A DNA stretch of 64,000 nucleotides from Azolla caroliniana (GCA_043228905.1 JBHGNT010000017.1:4154001-4218000); one strand, 5' to 3'. Positions 44,380 to 56,933 are shown, counted from the stretch's first letter. Notes: generated from the letters alone by a model not told the origin. Translations and numbers: made by a program.

Positions 44380-44825
44380 GTTGACATTGATTGACCCGAG
44401 GGAGTCGCACAACTCCTTGATCGTCAAGGTGTAGCTACTTATTGACATATCCCTCTGTTGTATGTCATTCAACTCTTGGCAGAGTTAAAGCTTTCGTGCG
44501 GTTGTATTGGCCGTGAATATCTTTTTGAAGTTCCCCCACACCTTTTTTGGCATTTTGCCTCTCAAATATAACCAAGCATATTATCATCAATGGATGATGC
44601 AAGGGAATACATCACATGACTCGCCACTTGCTCCCAGGCTGGGTAGTTGGCATGTGCCAGGTTGGGTTGATTTTCTTGACGTCCTTCGATGTAACACCAA
44701 TAGCCTTGACCAACAAGGTATTGGTGCATCTTGTATTCCCAAGATGCAAAATTTGTTTTGTCGAGTTTCTCTGTGGGAAGAGCACTTCCCATCAAAGTAT
44801 TCATGTTGATCTATTTGTATGGAGC
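44380..44825 (-). mobile_element. Copia gag fragment (minus), inverted relative to the preceding copy
   Basis: The minus-strand frame at 44562-44804 reads MNTLMGSALPTEKLDKTNFA, SWEYKMHQYLVGQGYWCYIE and GRQENQPNLAHANYP, paralogous to the plus-strand copy ~650 bp to the left. Further 5' (44950-44965), the reverse complement of TGGTATTAGTGC looks like a copia primer-binding site (TGGTATCAGAGC type). Confidence 0.8.
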
Positions 44826-45279
44826 GAATTTTTCTTCTAAGACTTCTCTTGATACGAGCTATGCAAGTTGCTGCTATAGCAATCGGTCGGTTCTTCGTGA
44901 ACATGGGCTTAGATACAACACACGCGGAAGAAATCAGATCAAGCTACCAAGCGCACTAATACCATGTAAAGAATCAGGTGTGATTCTGTGCAACAGAAGT
45001 TGTGTGTGATAGAGAGAGAGAGAGAGGCTCTTTATCAATAACGGAATTGAGCACAAAGACAAGCGTTGGAAAGCCCTCGAGTAGAGCTTCGCAACAAGAT
45101 ATAGCAAGTTGAATTTGGTGGTTTGTACGAGAAGCAGCGATAGCAATAAGGAATCTTGTGTTGTCGGCATCCACATACTCAAAACTCATTGTGGGTCTTT
45201 GATTGCTTTCAAAATCTTCAACCTCTTCAATCGGGTGAGTTTTGATTTTCTCTCTTGTTCATGGAAAATTGTTTTTATC

Positions 45280-46815
45280 CCAAATCGATATAATGATGGA
45301 CATAAACATGAATTCCTCACAAATTGTGGGGGATATTGATATGGAAACAATCGATCCAAAAAAGAGTAATGTGATGGTAAATGTAATCGTCAAAGGGAAG
45401 ACATTGGAAGCTTTAAGAGGTTTAAGGGAATTGAAGAAATTAATGAGAAAAAATTAACATATGCCGAAATAATACATGTAGATGAAGTTGACAAGGATCA
45501 CTGTAATTGGGATAATTTATGGGGAATTGCCAATACCTTATTGTCGGATATTGCGGAAGAAAATGAAAATGCAGCGAAAGAATGCATTGAAGAGGATGTG
45601 CATGATGTGGAAGTGGATGCTAAGGCAGTTTTGCAATCATTTGATGTATTCTATGATCGTGCTGTTATATTATTTTTTATCGGCAAACTCCCATATGTTA
45701 ATTGGATTAAACAATGGTTGAACACAATCGTGTCACCAAATTGTGTTGAAAATATATATGTGGGACCACGAGGGTTTTATGATGTGGTATTTCATTCACC
45801 GGAGCATCAAAGTGCATTGTTGGGTAAAGTTCACATGTTTTTTGATAAACGATTGGTGCATGCTATGCAATGGTCCCTTGTAGTGGAGTATCATGCTTTG
45901 TTAAAACAGGAATGTCATGTTTGGGTTAGAGTGGATTATAAGCATGCTTTTTTATGGCCACTTTTACCAGAGTTGATGAGTCAAATGGGTTAAGTGTTGG
46001 TATCTCCACATGCAAATGCTACAAATAAGTGCAGATTTTGTGTGTTATGGGATACAAGTCACAAGAGGCCAGGATGGGTGCGTATGAATGCTCCTGGTTT
46101 GAGAAGTCATTGTTTTAAACTGAAGTGGGAGACATTTGCAGGTCATTGTTTTGGATGTGGTGAATGGGGTCACTTTATGGCGGAATGCCATGGTCATTGT
46201 CCTTCAACTACAAAGGTTCCTATTGAAGGGAAAAATAAGGAAGGAGTTGGGAGAGATGTTGGTGTGTTAGATTTTGTGGATGAAGGAACATCACCTAGAG
46301 AAGGTTATAAAGAGGTCTCACTTCAAGGTTTGGGCCCTAAGAATAAGGGAATTGAATCTATGGATATGGAAAAACAGAGTTTAGTGGTTAAAGATAACGG
46401 GAAAAAACCGTTGGATAGAGCTAGTAGTGATGTTGTTGACAAAGATTGGCATGAGGTTAAGGGCAAGTCGAAAGGGAAATCAATGAATATGCAGCGTAGT
46501 AGCTTGCCCACTACTCGTGTGACTACTTGGCAAGGTAATTCAGGAACTAGGGAGAGCCCTCGAAAAGTTCCTTGGCAACGACAATCTAGTGATAAGGGAT
46601 TACCCCTTCACCTTCAATTTGATTCATTGGGACGAGTTGTAAACTCATCGAATTCTCGAGGTTTTCATCAAGTGGGAGGACCTAAAAAAAAGATTTTGAT
46701 AGACAACCCTAAGGATGTGGTGCATGAAAATCCATATGCAGCATTGGAGCATGCTTTGACTAGTTTCATGACATCAGTTGCTCTAAAGGAGCAAGTGCTC
46801 CCATACCATTGTTGA
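45280..46815 (+). pseudogene. L1-type LINE ORF1 (DUF4283-like plus CCHC knuckle), disrupted
   Basis: The frame starts near 45293 (MDINMNSSQIVGDIDMETID), shifts once in the A-run at ~45442, then reads KLTYAEIIHVDEVDKDHCNW, ECHVWVRVDYKHAFLWPLLP and, after a TAA at 45991-45993, continues in the same frame. The RNA-binding knuckle CFGCGEWGHFMAEC is intact (C-x2-C-x4-H-x4-C). One frameshift and one stop make it inactive but fairly young. Confidence 0.85.
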
Positions 46816-46819
46816 TTGA

Positions 46820-49800
46820 ATGAAAGTGGTAACATGGAATGTGAAAGGGGCATGTTCTCCTCATAAGATGTATATACTATGGGAAACTTTGTTAAGTAGA
46901 GAATGGGATGTAGTATGTGTAGTTGAGCATAAGTGTCATGAGTTAGCAGGATCCACAATGCATTTGCGTGGATATTCATCGTTTTATGTAGGACATCTTA
47001 ATAATCATTATTCAGGTGTGGTATTAATGGTGAGGGATAAGTATTATCCTCAAGTGGTGCATAATGATCCTTATGGTCGGTTTTTGGTTCTAGAAATCAC
47101 TTTTTTTGGCAAGGTTGTGTGGGTGGTTGGGATTTATGCCCCAAACCAAGTCACTCAACGTATTGCATTATGGGGTTCACTCCTTCAAACCCTATCTATT
47201 GGACATCCAAGATTACTTATGGGTGATTTTAACATGTGTGTTGATGCATTTCAATCCACGTCTGAACATTCAATCATGGATGATCCTGAGCAACTTGCTT
47301 GGGACTCATTGGCTATGGAGGTTCTGAAGTTAGATGTTTGGACATGGTTGCAAGGGAATGATCCAGGTTTTACCTTCCAATCTTCTGAACATAAACAAAC
47401 ATGGAGTCGGTTAGATAGAATGTATGTGATGCATGATGATTCTTTTTTACCGACATCACTTCGTATGAATGTTCTACAAGATGTTGGAACTTCAGATCAC
47501 TTTCCTATTTTCTTGGAGGTGTGTAATCATGCAATTGACATGCATAAATCTTTACTTGGAAAGCCTCCACTACGCTTTAACTCTTCTCTTTTGCTTCAAC
47601 CTCACTTTTATTCTCTCATGGAGCAAATTTTGGTAAATTTTTCTCAACAAGTGAATCTTGAAGGAGTTAAAGCATGGGATATCACATTACGAAACATTAA
47701 CATCATTCATCGTATGTATGGAGTAACCAATGCTCAACGAAGAAGAGGTCTTATTCGACAATTCTCACAAGTTCTCTCTAGGTGTAATGCATTATTGATA
47801 CATACATCATTAGATGAGGAGCTTTTGGATATTCAGAGTCAATTGCATGTTATTATTTCTCAACTGTAATGCCAAAGTTATCGTTATGCTAAGATGTGAC
47901 AACTCAGGGAAGGACTCATTGATAATCAATCTCAATCTCATTTGTTTTTCCAAGCATTACATCCTACTTATGCTCGATCTAATGTGGTACATGTGAAGCA
48001 AGGGTATGAATTGATAGTGGATCCTACAACAATAATTGGCATATGTCTTCATTACTTTAAGGAGTTGATTGGTCCACAATTGTTAATGGCAGATGAGGTG
48101 AGTAGAGCACGTAATGAGTTTTATGATGTGGTTGGATGTATTGTGCATGAAGTCATTAGTCATGAATTAGATGCGGATTTCACTGAGGATGAGGTGGATG
48201 TAGTTTTAAGGCATCTTCCTAGTGGTAAGAGCCCTGGTTGGGATGGCTTGACAAATTAAGTTTTTAAGAGATATTCCAACATTTTAAAGGGACCCTTGAC
48301 TTTGATGTTTCAACAGTCTTGGGATTCTGGTTGTATGCCTCAAGCTTGGAAGATTGGTCTAATTAAACTAGTTCCAAAGGTGGCATCTCCTGAGTCATTT
48401 CATCAATGGAGACCTATTTCTTTGATGGGAGGGTTGTACAAGATATTTACGAAGGTCTTGGCAAATAGATTACAAAAGTATTTGCCAAAGATGATACACC
48501 CCGCCCAATATGGTTTTATTGCAGGTAGAAATATATTGCATAATGTGTTGAATGTTCAAATGGCCATGGATTATGCTCGGAACACTCATCAAGAATTGAT
48601 TATGGTGCAATTAGATTTGGAGAAAGCTTATGATAATGTTAATTGGTCTTTTGTTTCTAGTTAATGCATACAATGGGCTTTGGACCTCGTATGTCTCGCC
48701 TCATATTTTTATTAGGACAAGATGTAGTGTCTCGAGTAATGCTTAATGGGGGAGTTACATCAGATATTGACCTCACAAGATCCGTTTGTCAAGGATGCCC
48801 TCTTAGCCCATTGTTGTTTGCTATTGTTACTCATCCTTTGTTAGTGATGCTATCAAGACTTGCAATAAATGGTGACATTGTGGGTTTACACCTTCCGTCC
48901 GGAGAGCAAATAGTAGCACAAGCTTTGGCGGATGATTCTTTCATGTTTTTACAAGCCTCACGGGAGAATCTTGAGAAGGGGATGCTTGTATGGAATCAGT
49001 TTGCATTGGCTTCTGGATTACATATTAATTGGAGGAAGTCTAGTCTCATATCATGCACTGATAGGATAGCAAGGATCCGTGGTGAAGAAAGGCTCTATTT
49101 TTCGACACTTGGCTATCCATTAGGAATGAATGTTACAAATGGTCAATTGATTGAATGGATGTCTAGTAAGGTGAGGGATAAGTTCATGTATTGGACGTCA
49201 CAATCTTGGCCATTTCATGTTCGCTTGAAGGTTGTACAATGTATTATGGAACCCATGATATTATATTACTTGCCATTATTGCCATGGACAAAGAAGGCTT
49301 TGAATTCTGTTTTGCAACCTCTTCGATATTTGTTGTGGAAGAAGAGGGATAAGATGGGAATCACATGGATTGCTTGGAATCATCTAGAAACCCCTAAGCG
49401 ATTGGGGGGGGTTGGAATATTGAACTTATCTATGCATATGATGGCTCATAGATTTTCATTATTACAAGATATGTGTTCAAACTCACAACCATGGATATCT
49501 ATTGTTCGATATTTCATTGAGAACAAGGGTTTAACACATGGGAGGACAACGATTAAGGCTTCATGGTGGCAATTACTGAATGGATGTATTTCACTTAGGA
49601 TTCCGGGTTCTTCATGTGTTCAACACTTAGTTACCTCATGGCAAGAAGCACTCTTGTTATGTGTATGGAAACCATCATCTAGTAGAGAGCATTGTAACTC
49701 TTTGCAAAAAGAGTTACTTGTGTCTTCTCGGTTATTATGTTGGCCAGGAAAGGAGAGATTGCGTTCTCAATTTAATCGTTTGTTTCGTTTGGGGGTCAAA

Positions 49801-50634
49801 GAGGTGGGAGATATAGTTGAGGTTCCATCTCAAAGAATTTTGGAGTTTACTGAAGCACGACAATTATTATGCATTTCGCCTAATTATGGGTTTATTTGGC
49901 AACAACTACAGAATATTGCATTGATGCAAGGTCTCTTACCTCTACAAACAGGAGAACAATCGTGGATTGATTGGAGTTTAAGGGGTCAAACACCATTGTT
50001 ACAAGTGACTACTAATCTTTTGTATCATTGTTCCATTGAGTCTCTTGGATGGTTACCATCTAAGGCTGAAGAAGAATGGAAAATACACAAATTTGATCAT
50101 GGGTGGTGGCAGATCTTACAACATAGTTGGCATTCTAAATTGCCACTCGTTGCAAAGGTATTCATTTGGAGAGTTTTGATCGGAGGATTGCCTTTGGGAT
50201 TAGCTTTAAAGCGTCGTGGACTAGCAACGGGTACCTGCTTCTTTTGCACAGTTCAGATAGAAGATAGTACTCATCGATTTATACAATGTCCAATTGCTTG
50301 TCAAATTTGGAGTTACATTTCTCAAATTTGGCAAGTTTTATCACGGAGTTATTTGACACCTAGACAATGGGTGTTTGCACAATTTACACAAGCTGACCCA
50401 AAATCAAAGATGGAGATTGTTTTCCTATTTCTGAGATATTGGGGATTGCATCATAATTGGAACCTGCGCAACGCTTTTGTATTCAATGGTAGACATGGAG
50501 TGAAAGCATATCTACGAAATTTGAAGGGAGTACTAATGTGGCAATTTTCTTTATTGGAACAAGTGGAAATTCTTTCCTCGGTGGAGTGTTCGTCTTGCCT
50601 ATTGGCAATTCAACATGTTCCACTACCCATGTAG
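46820..50634 (+). pseudogene. L1-type LINE ORF2 (endonuclease-reverse transcriptase), disrupted
   Basis: Begins 4 nt after ORF1. The apurinic-like endonuclease shows VVTWNVKGACSP, VVEHK, GIYAPN, LLMGDFNM and TSDHFPIFLEV. The RT shows IGLIKLVPKVASPESFHQWR then PISLMGGL, VQLDLEKAYDNVNWSF, VCQGCPLSPLLFAIV and ALADDSFMFL (the catalytic -ADD-). The C-terminal zf-RVT region reads WHSKLPLVAKVFIWRVLIGG, then CFFCTVQIEDSTHRFIQCPI. In-frame stops at ~47867 (TAA), ~47897 (TGA) and 48257 (TAA) and a frameshift at ~48662 inactivate it. Otherwise nearly full length. Confidence 0.9.
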
Positions 50635-50729
50635 TGTAGTGTGGTTAGTGTGTGACCATACTCCATTGTCACACGTATTGTAAGTAGTGTTTTTCACACA
50701 CATTTATTAATATAATTGTGTGTTTTCAC

Positions 50730-50732
<3 letters not shown>

Positions 50733-50774
<42 letters not shown>
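50733..50774. repeat. (GA)21 microsatellite between two LINEs
   Basis: A pure GA run after the LINE 3' end (~50730) and at the 3' end of the minus-strand LINE-A fragment. Confidence 0.95.
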
Positions 50775-50779
<5 letters not shown>

Positions 50780-51200
50780 ATTATCGTCTTCGGAGATCAA
50801 ATATGACCTATGAGACCAAAAATGGGCCAAAAATATTACATTTCACGTGATATGTGTGAAAGTGAGTAGTGACTCTCGATGTTCAAGAACTTTACCAATT
50901 AATGTTGCAATCGAGAGTGCACATTGTAGTTGTGAGAGGATTGGGCGCAGTCGAAGAGATGTGGAAAGCATGGTCGAATATTATCAAAGGCAGAGCATTG
51001 TATCAAAGTGTGATACTCATAGTTGCGAACTTGTTTAGGGCAAAGTGTGCATAGCTGACCACTCTCATCACTTGTGCCCCAACACACTGTCTCACATCGC
51101 AATGCATGTGAGCTAAGTCGCATGGAAGCAATGGTTTGAATGACAGATAACGGTATGAGCTCTAACATGTATCGATGTGTACGGTTTCCCCGTTCCGTAG
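50775..51200 (-). mobile_element. LINE family A 3' fragment
   Basis: The minus-strand frame at 50899-51168 reads LELIPLSVIQTIASMRLSSH, ALRCETVCWGTSDESGQLCT, then LCPKQVRNYEYHTLIQCSAF. This is the pre-CCHC and C-x2-C...H...C terminus of the RT ORF. The 3' tail runs to the GA repeat. Confidence 0.85.
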
Positions 51201-51219
51201 AGACAGAGATAGAGAGAGC

Positions 51220-51504
51220 TCAAAGTATACGTAAAACAATAAAATTGTATTAACAAGGAGTAAGACTAAACAAACAGTTACAAAGAGAAGGAGAAGGTGC
51301 TTATGTAATCACCATCTCTCTATGTTCTCTCACTACAACCACCACTTGGAAAAGAGGTGGAGACTTAATTATCTACTGAATATATGTCATATGACTTAAC
51401 TTCTATGACACTTAGTTTACAATACAAGGAGGTGGGATGTTTGCACGCTTGGGTATTCCTAAGGTGTGTTCCCACACTAGGAAAGTTGAGTTTGATTCTC
51501 AACA
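51220..51504 (-). mobile_element. Copia LTR (minus orientation)
   Basis: Reverse-complement match to 43415-43700: it ends TTTGATTCTCAACA, contains CCACCACTTGGAAAAGAGGT and begins with AAAATTGTATT. Together the two form an 8-kb-spaced inverted pair around the LINE. Confidence 0.7.
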
Positions 51505-51540
51505 CTAGGTATATAAGTAATTCAGACCCCTAACAACATC

Positions 51541-51830
51541 ATGATCTCCGAACGACACTATATCCTCAATATGCTCTTCAAGTTTGGGATGACAAAGTGT
51601 AAGCTAGTCGCAACCCCTCTTGATCGAAATCTGAAGCTAGATGCTGACTCAAGTACAAAAGAGTGTGAGTCGACTCACTATCGACAACTAGTCGGAAGCC
51701 TAATCTACCTCACCATTACTTGACCCAACCTCGGTTATCCGGTCGACATCCTTAGCTAGTTAATGTAGATACCTCGTGAAATTCATCTGGATTGCACTAA
51801 GTGAGTACTACGGTATGTAAGGATTTTAGC
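51541..51830 (+). mobile_element. Copia reverse transcriptase/RNase H fragment
   Basis: Plus-strand reading: HYILNMLFKFGMTKCKLVAT then PLDRNLKLDAD and THYRQLVGSLIYLTIT. This is the conserved thumb/connection region between RT and RNase H in Ty1/copia, followed by a degraded stretch. Confidence 0.85.
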
Positions 51831-52362
51831 AAGGATTTTCTCTTAAACCTTACTTTTGACTTTCCTAAAAAAATGATGCTCAAACGCTTCTGTGATCGAT
51901 GACCATTAGATAGCCGAAGTTATGGCAAGAAACAATGTCTATCTACAAAGAGGTAGTCGGGGTCAATTTGACAATATCTAAACAGAGAGAAAGATGATAG
52001 AAGGGTCCTATGACTAGTGTTGATCTACTCGTGATCAACTAGGGAGGAAACCCATTTTCGATACTTCACATATGTGATATGAATGAAGCATGTATTTTTC
52101 CTAGAAATGAAGATATGTTTTTATCCAAAAAATAGACTATGTGACCCAACCACGTGAGCTGCATGCTCTAAATCATAGAGGTAAATATGTGGTCCTTAAT
52201 ATTGTCAATAGACAGCAAGCCACTTCTAGAACGCGACATTCGTGACATTATCAGATGTTCCTCTTGTGAAATACCCTCAACATGTGCCATCGAAAGAAAA
52301 GCCACATCTAGGGTGAAATTCAACACATTTCTAAAGGGGCATTCCTTTTCCACAAAAGTTAT

Positions 52363-52700
52363 TGTTGAGATACCAAGCTTAACTAGATTTAGTTAATTAG
52401 TTAACAAAACGTAACTTAGTAGTTACCTAGATAGAATCTAGTTCGTGTGTTGACCTTAAAGCCTTAAATAGGATTTTGTACTTGAGTGGGATACATTGTA
52501 GATCCTTCACTCCCATGTTCATTTGATATAGAACTTACACCTTTGTACCTATAAAGAAGAAAAAGAAGAGAAGACACTAATCAACATGAACATATTATTC
52601 ATCTTGGGAGTACAAGATGAACCTGAATACCTAGTCAGCCAAGGGTATTGGAGTTACATCAACGGCACACTCGAAACCAAACCCGACATCACTAATGTTG
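52363..52700 (+). mobile_element. Copia LTR-like segment and gag start (second family)
   Basis: Begins TGTTGAGATACCAAGCTTAA. The LTR-like part runs to ~52570 and is followed by a short gag piece with YLVSQGYWSYINGTLETKPD. The segment ends in a GAGCCGG-rich stretch (52700-52830). Confidence 0.65.
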
Positions 52701-52919
52701 AGCGGCAAGCTCAACTGGAGCCGGATCGGCTGAATAAGCCTAAGCCGGCAAGCGAGACGGATCGGTAAGCTATGAGCAACCGAGCCGGCAAGCAACAGAG
52801 CCGGTGAGCTGGGGAGCCGGTGAGCCGGATCCAATCACTAAACGGAAGCCTAGTATTAGTGTAGACTACTAGGCAATTATAGTCAACACGTTCGCGTTCA
52901 CAAGTGGAAGGATCGCGCA

Positions 52920-53242
52920 TAAATGGAAGGATAAGGGAAATTTTAGGGGTTTTTCAATGATTTTACAAAACACATTGATACCAGTATCATACATGTTCAA
53001 ACATACTATGAAAAAGGTTAAAAATCCACTATTTTCGTGATTTAGAAGTAACTAAAAAAAGACGAATTTCAAAAAGATACATTCTCAATTTATATCACAA
53101 ACTTCACAACCAATGTTATTTTATAAGAAACAATTTTTTAGAAATCATAAGAATTCAAAACACATGATTTTATATTACTCGATTTGTTACAAGCGGAATG
53201 TAGTTACACTTAATAGCCAAATATACATTCATGATCACTCCT
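52920..53242. other. Spacer between retroelement debris and the DUF7869-like gene
   Basis: The left edge of the putative composite element should fall here or slightly to the left, but no terminal inverted repeat is recognisable. A short dyad, TGATAC-CA-GTATCA, is at 52976-52989. Confidence 0.35.
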
Positions 53243-56023
53243 TTACGGAGAATCACTACTATAACTAATATACAATGACGATTCCTCCTCATCATCCTCG
53301 GATGTACCAATCAGTGCATTATCTTCGTCATAAACCAAATGGTTTGACTCTAGATTATATGTAGCAGATCTCGTTTGCCTTTGACTCGAGCCACCTTGTA
53401 GACCTGGTAATTTTTCTTTTATTATATCTATTGTTGACTTCCTTAATCGTCCGGCTTTTGTAAGTGTGAAGTCGTACACGATGATATCCACATCAGAGAT
53501 ATCAAGGGTCGAGGTGTTACGAATGTTTCACTTCCTCTTCCTACCTCCCCTTCTTGTTTGGCATTCAATCATCTCCAATGTATACTTACCTGTAAAAGCA
53601 TTTGCACTTCTAGTGTTGTACCAATGAACATTTATAGACTTGATCGTGTTTTCTATTTCATGCATTAGCACTTCTAGAATTTTACCAACCCAAAATTGGT
53701 GGCCATGTGAGTTCTCATCAGCCGGCGTTGCAATCAACATCCCCGCGGTGAGCTCTTGCAAATTTCTTTGCCATCTAGCTTCGGCTGCTTTGGTCATCCT
53801 TGGTCCCACATAAATGTCTCTTTGTTGTGGATGGACCAAGCTGTCATTAATCGCATTTACTAGTTGCTCCGGACTTCTATTTACGCGATCATGTTGCAAC
53901 GACCATGTGAATGGCGTTTCCAAATTCCAATTATCAACAGATACACAATTGTCTATAATTTCTTTCTGATCACTATAAAATACATCCCACCATGACGTGT
54001 CTTGTTGTGCGGCATATTTCTTGGCGGCCTCAATATGCTTTCTTTTTTCTTCTAAGGCTTGGAGCCATGACCGTTTTTGTTCTGATACCAAGTCGCTCTA
54101 CAACTGTCCTTTCTTCTCAATTGGCATTTGCTTAGCTCCATGGACAATTGTACTCGGCATACAAAGTAATAACTGGCAACCACCTTCAGGTTCCCATGTT
54201 GTAGAAGATGAATATTGTTTGGCATACAAAAGTGTAGAACCACTTATTCCATTTTTCTTTATCAAAAAAATGTGATTGAAACTTATATTGTTTAACTGAG
54301 CAAGCACTTTAACATTCCCACCACCCCCATCTAATATATATCTCTTAAAGTCATATACCTCCTTCAAGTGTAACACTTTTGGGCGTGGTGTATAAGCATC
54401 ACAAATGACATCAAATAGTTTAGGTAAAGTGAAAGCATCATGCCGAGACAACTGTCTGGAGAATGTGCTAAACATCTGATCTATATGGTCATGTGTGTGG
54501 CCAACCAAAAGGAAATTGACTTTCACTTTCCTAAACAATTCTAGGTTGACCAACATACTTAGATAGCCAAATACAATTGAATTTTTGTTCTCTCTAGCAA
54601 TATTGTCCAATTGAATGTATAGAACAGGGGGGAAAGGTTGTCCCCAAGACATCAAAACTCGGTGAATCACTGTAACTGTTAGGTTAGGGTCATTGTGAAC
54701 ATTGGGGTAAGTAATGAAGACGTGAGGTCGAACAGACCTATTATAAGCCAAGCATCCCACCAAGTGCATTTGAACAAGGCACTCATCATTGACATCTTTG
54801 GGGAGCCTCCGCATATGCAGCAAGCATGTCTTCTTCTGGTCCATGCCATCTATCATTAAGCACATGTATTGTTCGGGCCTCTTCAAACACTTCTCTCTAT
54901 GATGCATCGCCTTCCTTCGTTCTAAGGATTGTGCCTCACGATGCTCTTGTAGTAACTTCTTACTCGTATCCTTTTCCATTGATGTCTTTGCACCTTTAGC
55001 CAAACTTTTAAGATTTGCACAAATGGAGCAATACCCCATACGTACTTTACGAGGAATAATAACATTTGAAAACCGAGCTCTCCATAATCTTGTGAATGGG
55101 CTATATGTGATCGACTTATTACGTGAGCCCAGCATATCAGATCGATAGACATCATAAACTTCCCGACGTGTATAATTATCAGAAAGATGCATCCTACCTA
55201 TAGTGGGCATTACTTCACAATTTAACTGAAAGTAAGTTTTCATCCAGCCAATAGCTAGTCTTCCAATTGCACCTTTCATACTTGGAACCTCTTTACAATT
55301 GAGCATCTGATCCCCGCTAAGTAGACGTTGTTGTACTCTATGTAGCCGCATGTTACTAACACATAACACAATTTTGAATGCAACTCTACATATCTGTTGC
55401 GCATGGAAGATATAATACTCGAATGATACTTTGATCCCCGTACATTTGTCAGATACTAGTTGCATATGTGACCCGAGGTAAGTGTCTTGCTCATCACCGG
55501 TCATCGAAAAATAGTATCGCCTTAATTCTCGCAACTTTGATTTTCCAATCATAGACATACAACCACAGGCACAACATATTTTGTTGACATCAAATCCAAT
55601 CTGTTTATCTGATGTCACCAAGCTAAATCTAGCTAGACGAATTCTTCGTGGGATTCTTCTAATATGCATAGGGCTCCCAGATTTCTCTTCCTGCATAGAG
55701 GTTGGTGTAACATTGTTACAGTCTAATTCTTTGCTGTGACCATCGCCAATGTTATTCAATGTTTCCTGGGCACTTCCTTCATTCTCGATATCTTTATTAA
55801 TATCGTATTCTTCAATAGAGAACTCTTCACATGTGTCATTATGTACATTCCCTGTAGATGAGCTCAGACAATATTCTTCGATAGAATATGGTGAGTCGGT
55901 CGACAGACAATATTCTTCAATCGAATATGGTGACTCTGATGACAAACAATACTCTTCAGTAGAAAACGATGGGTCTGATGACAAACAATATTCTTCAATC
56001 GAGAACGGTGAATCTTCACTCAT
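53243..56023 (-). pseudogene. DUF7869-like transposase-type protein, frame interrupted by two stops
   Basis: One minus-strand frame of 926 codons runs without frameshift but has TAG at codon 642 (54100-54098) and TGA at codon 832 (53530-53528). Residues 1-~60 are four to five repeats of a ~15-residue unit containing SIEEYCLS. Cys pairs follow (ICCACGCM, GYCSICANL). The core has MIDGMDQKKT (Asp392), YIQLDNIARENKNS (Asp473) and LLVGHTHDHIDQMFSTFSRQ (508 on). This Asp...Asp...His/Asp pattern matches the DUF7869 family as I recall it and looks like an RNase-H-fold transposase core; catalytic function is inference. The region after the first stop is charged (SWLQALEEKRKHIEAAKKYA) and ends acidic. 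Both stops could arise by C-to-T change (CAG, CGA). An intact 641-residue product including the core is still possible. Confidence 0.75.
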
Positions 56024-56848
56024 GGCTTAAGGTCTAGATAGGGCTCTCTAAGTTATGGGCTTAGGGGAAAGAAAAAAACTAATAAGCTCCTCTCTAAACA
56101 TAAACTTCTCTCTAAACAAAAGCCAAATCAATAGAATGTCTATATTATGTAATATTCTATTAATACAATACATCAAAAAATTATTTTTAATAAAGTAATT
56201 GTACTTAAAATATCAATTATTATATAAACTAGATCTATATAAAGTTAAATCAAGTAAAATATAAAACTAATCATTAACAAGCCATGAATATGTTGGATTA
56301 ATGTTAAAATCATTGGCTAATTAATGGCACCCATTTTGATATAGAACGTCTCACTCATTAGTTCTTTAATGCTCACCATTTTAAATATTAGACTTATCAA
56401 TCATTGGTTAATTTATGCCCACATCTTTAATACACAACATTTGAGAGTCATAAAAATTGTTGGTTTTAGTAATCAATCATTGGTACATTCATGAACCTCT
56501 ATCATTGTCTCATTCATAACCTTTGAAGGCATTGTAGGTTGTTATGACTATAAAAGATTGATCAATATGGTAGTTTGACTTTGTAATCATTAATACAATC
56601 ATAAGTTTCTCTAGTTAATGTGACTATGGTTACCAACTAACTATCCTCAAAGTTACCAACCTTGGTTAAGGTGACTATGGTTACTTTAACCAATGTGTTC
56701 AATCCCTATAAATAGGAAGACCTCGTCATATTTCACTCACCAGAGCGTACAGAGCACACAGAACATAGAGAGCACACAGAGCACACAAAGCACACAGAGC
56801 ACAAAGCACGAAAGCGCGATCTCCGCCTCCACTTCCACACGATCAAAA
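56024..56848. promoter_or_regulatory. Divergent intergenic promoter region
   Basis: 825 bp separate the start codons of two divergently transcribed genes. On the plus strand, TATAAATA at 56707-56714 has good spacing for the downstream leader and ATG at 56849. The leader (56750-56810) is a run of CACAGAGCA-type 9-10 bp repeats. A duplicated GTGACTATGGTTAC motif is near 56618 and 56668. No clear TATA is identified for the minus-strand gene. Confidence 0.55.
56750..56812. repeat. Short CACAGAGCA tandem repeat in the methyltransferase leader
   Basis: Imperfect 9-10 bp units (GAGCACACA / AAGCACACA) in the predicted 5' UTR, just downstream of the TATA-like box. Confidence 0.75.
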
Positions 56849-56883
56849 ATGTCTTCAAAGATAATCGAGCGCGAGGACTCCAG
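56849..56883 (+). CDS. ParB-like/DNA methyltransferase fusion, predicted exon 1
   Basis: ATG at 56849 gives MSSKIIEREDS plus AG, then GTAGGC. Joining to the acceptor at 60679 (TTTCTTAAATAG, preceded by a CTAAC branch-like motif) adds G to make Arg and continues in the correct frame as RSFENLSDRPVKKIKL. The phase match, a TATA-like box 135 bp upstream and the GT/branch/AG signals support it. The alternative is an internal start at 60612 (MLIYNLNLRDY), in which case this exon would be absent. Confidence 0.55.
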
Positions 56884-56933
56884 GTAGGCCTCTGACACTG
56901 TGGACATTTTTGTAAATATGTTTCGTTTCTCAA

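Noticed and set aside
52976-52989. TGATAC-CA-GTATCA as a left-end copy of the palindrome
   Set aside because: It shares only GATAC/GTATC, has a different centre and lacks the GAACTC arms, so chance is likely in AT-rich DNA.
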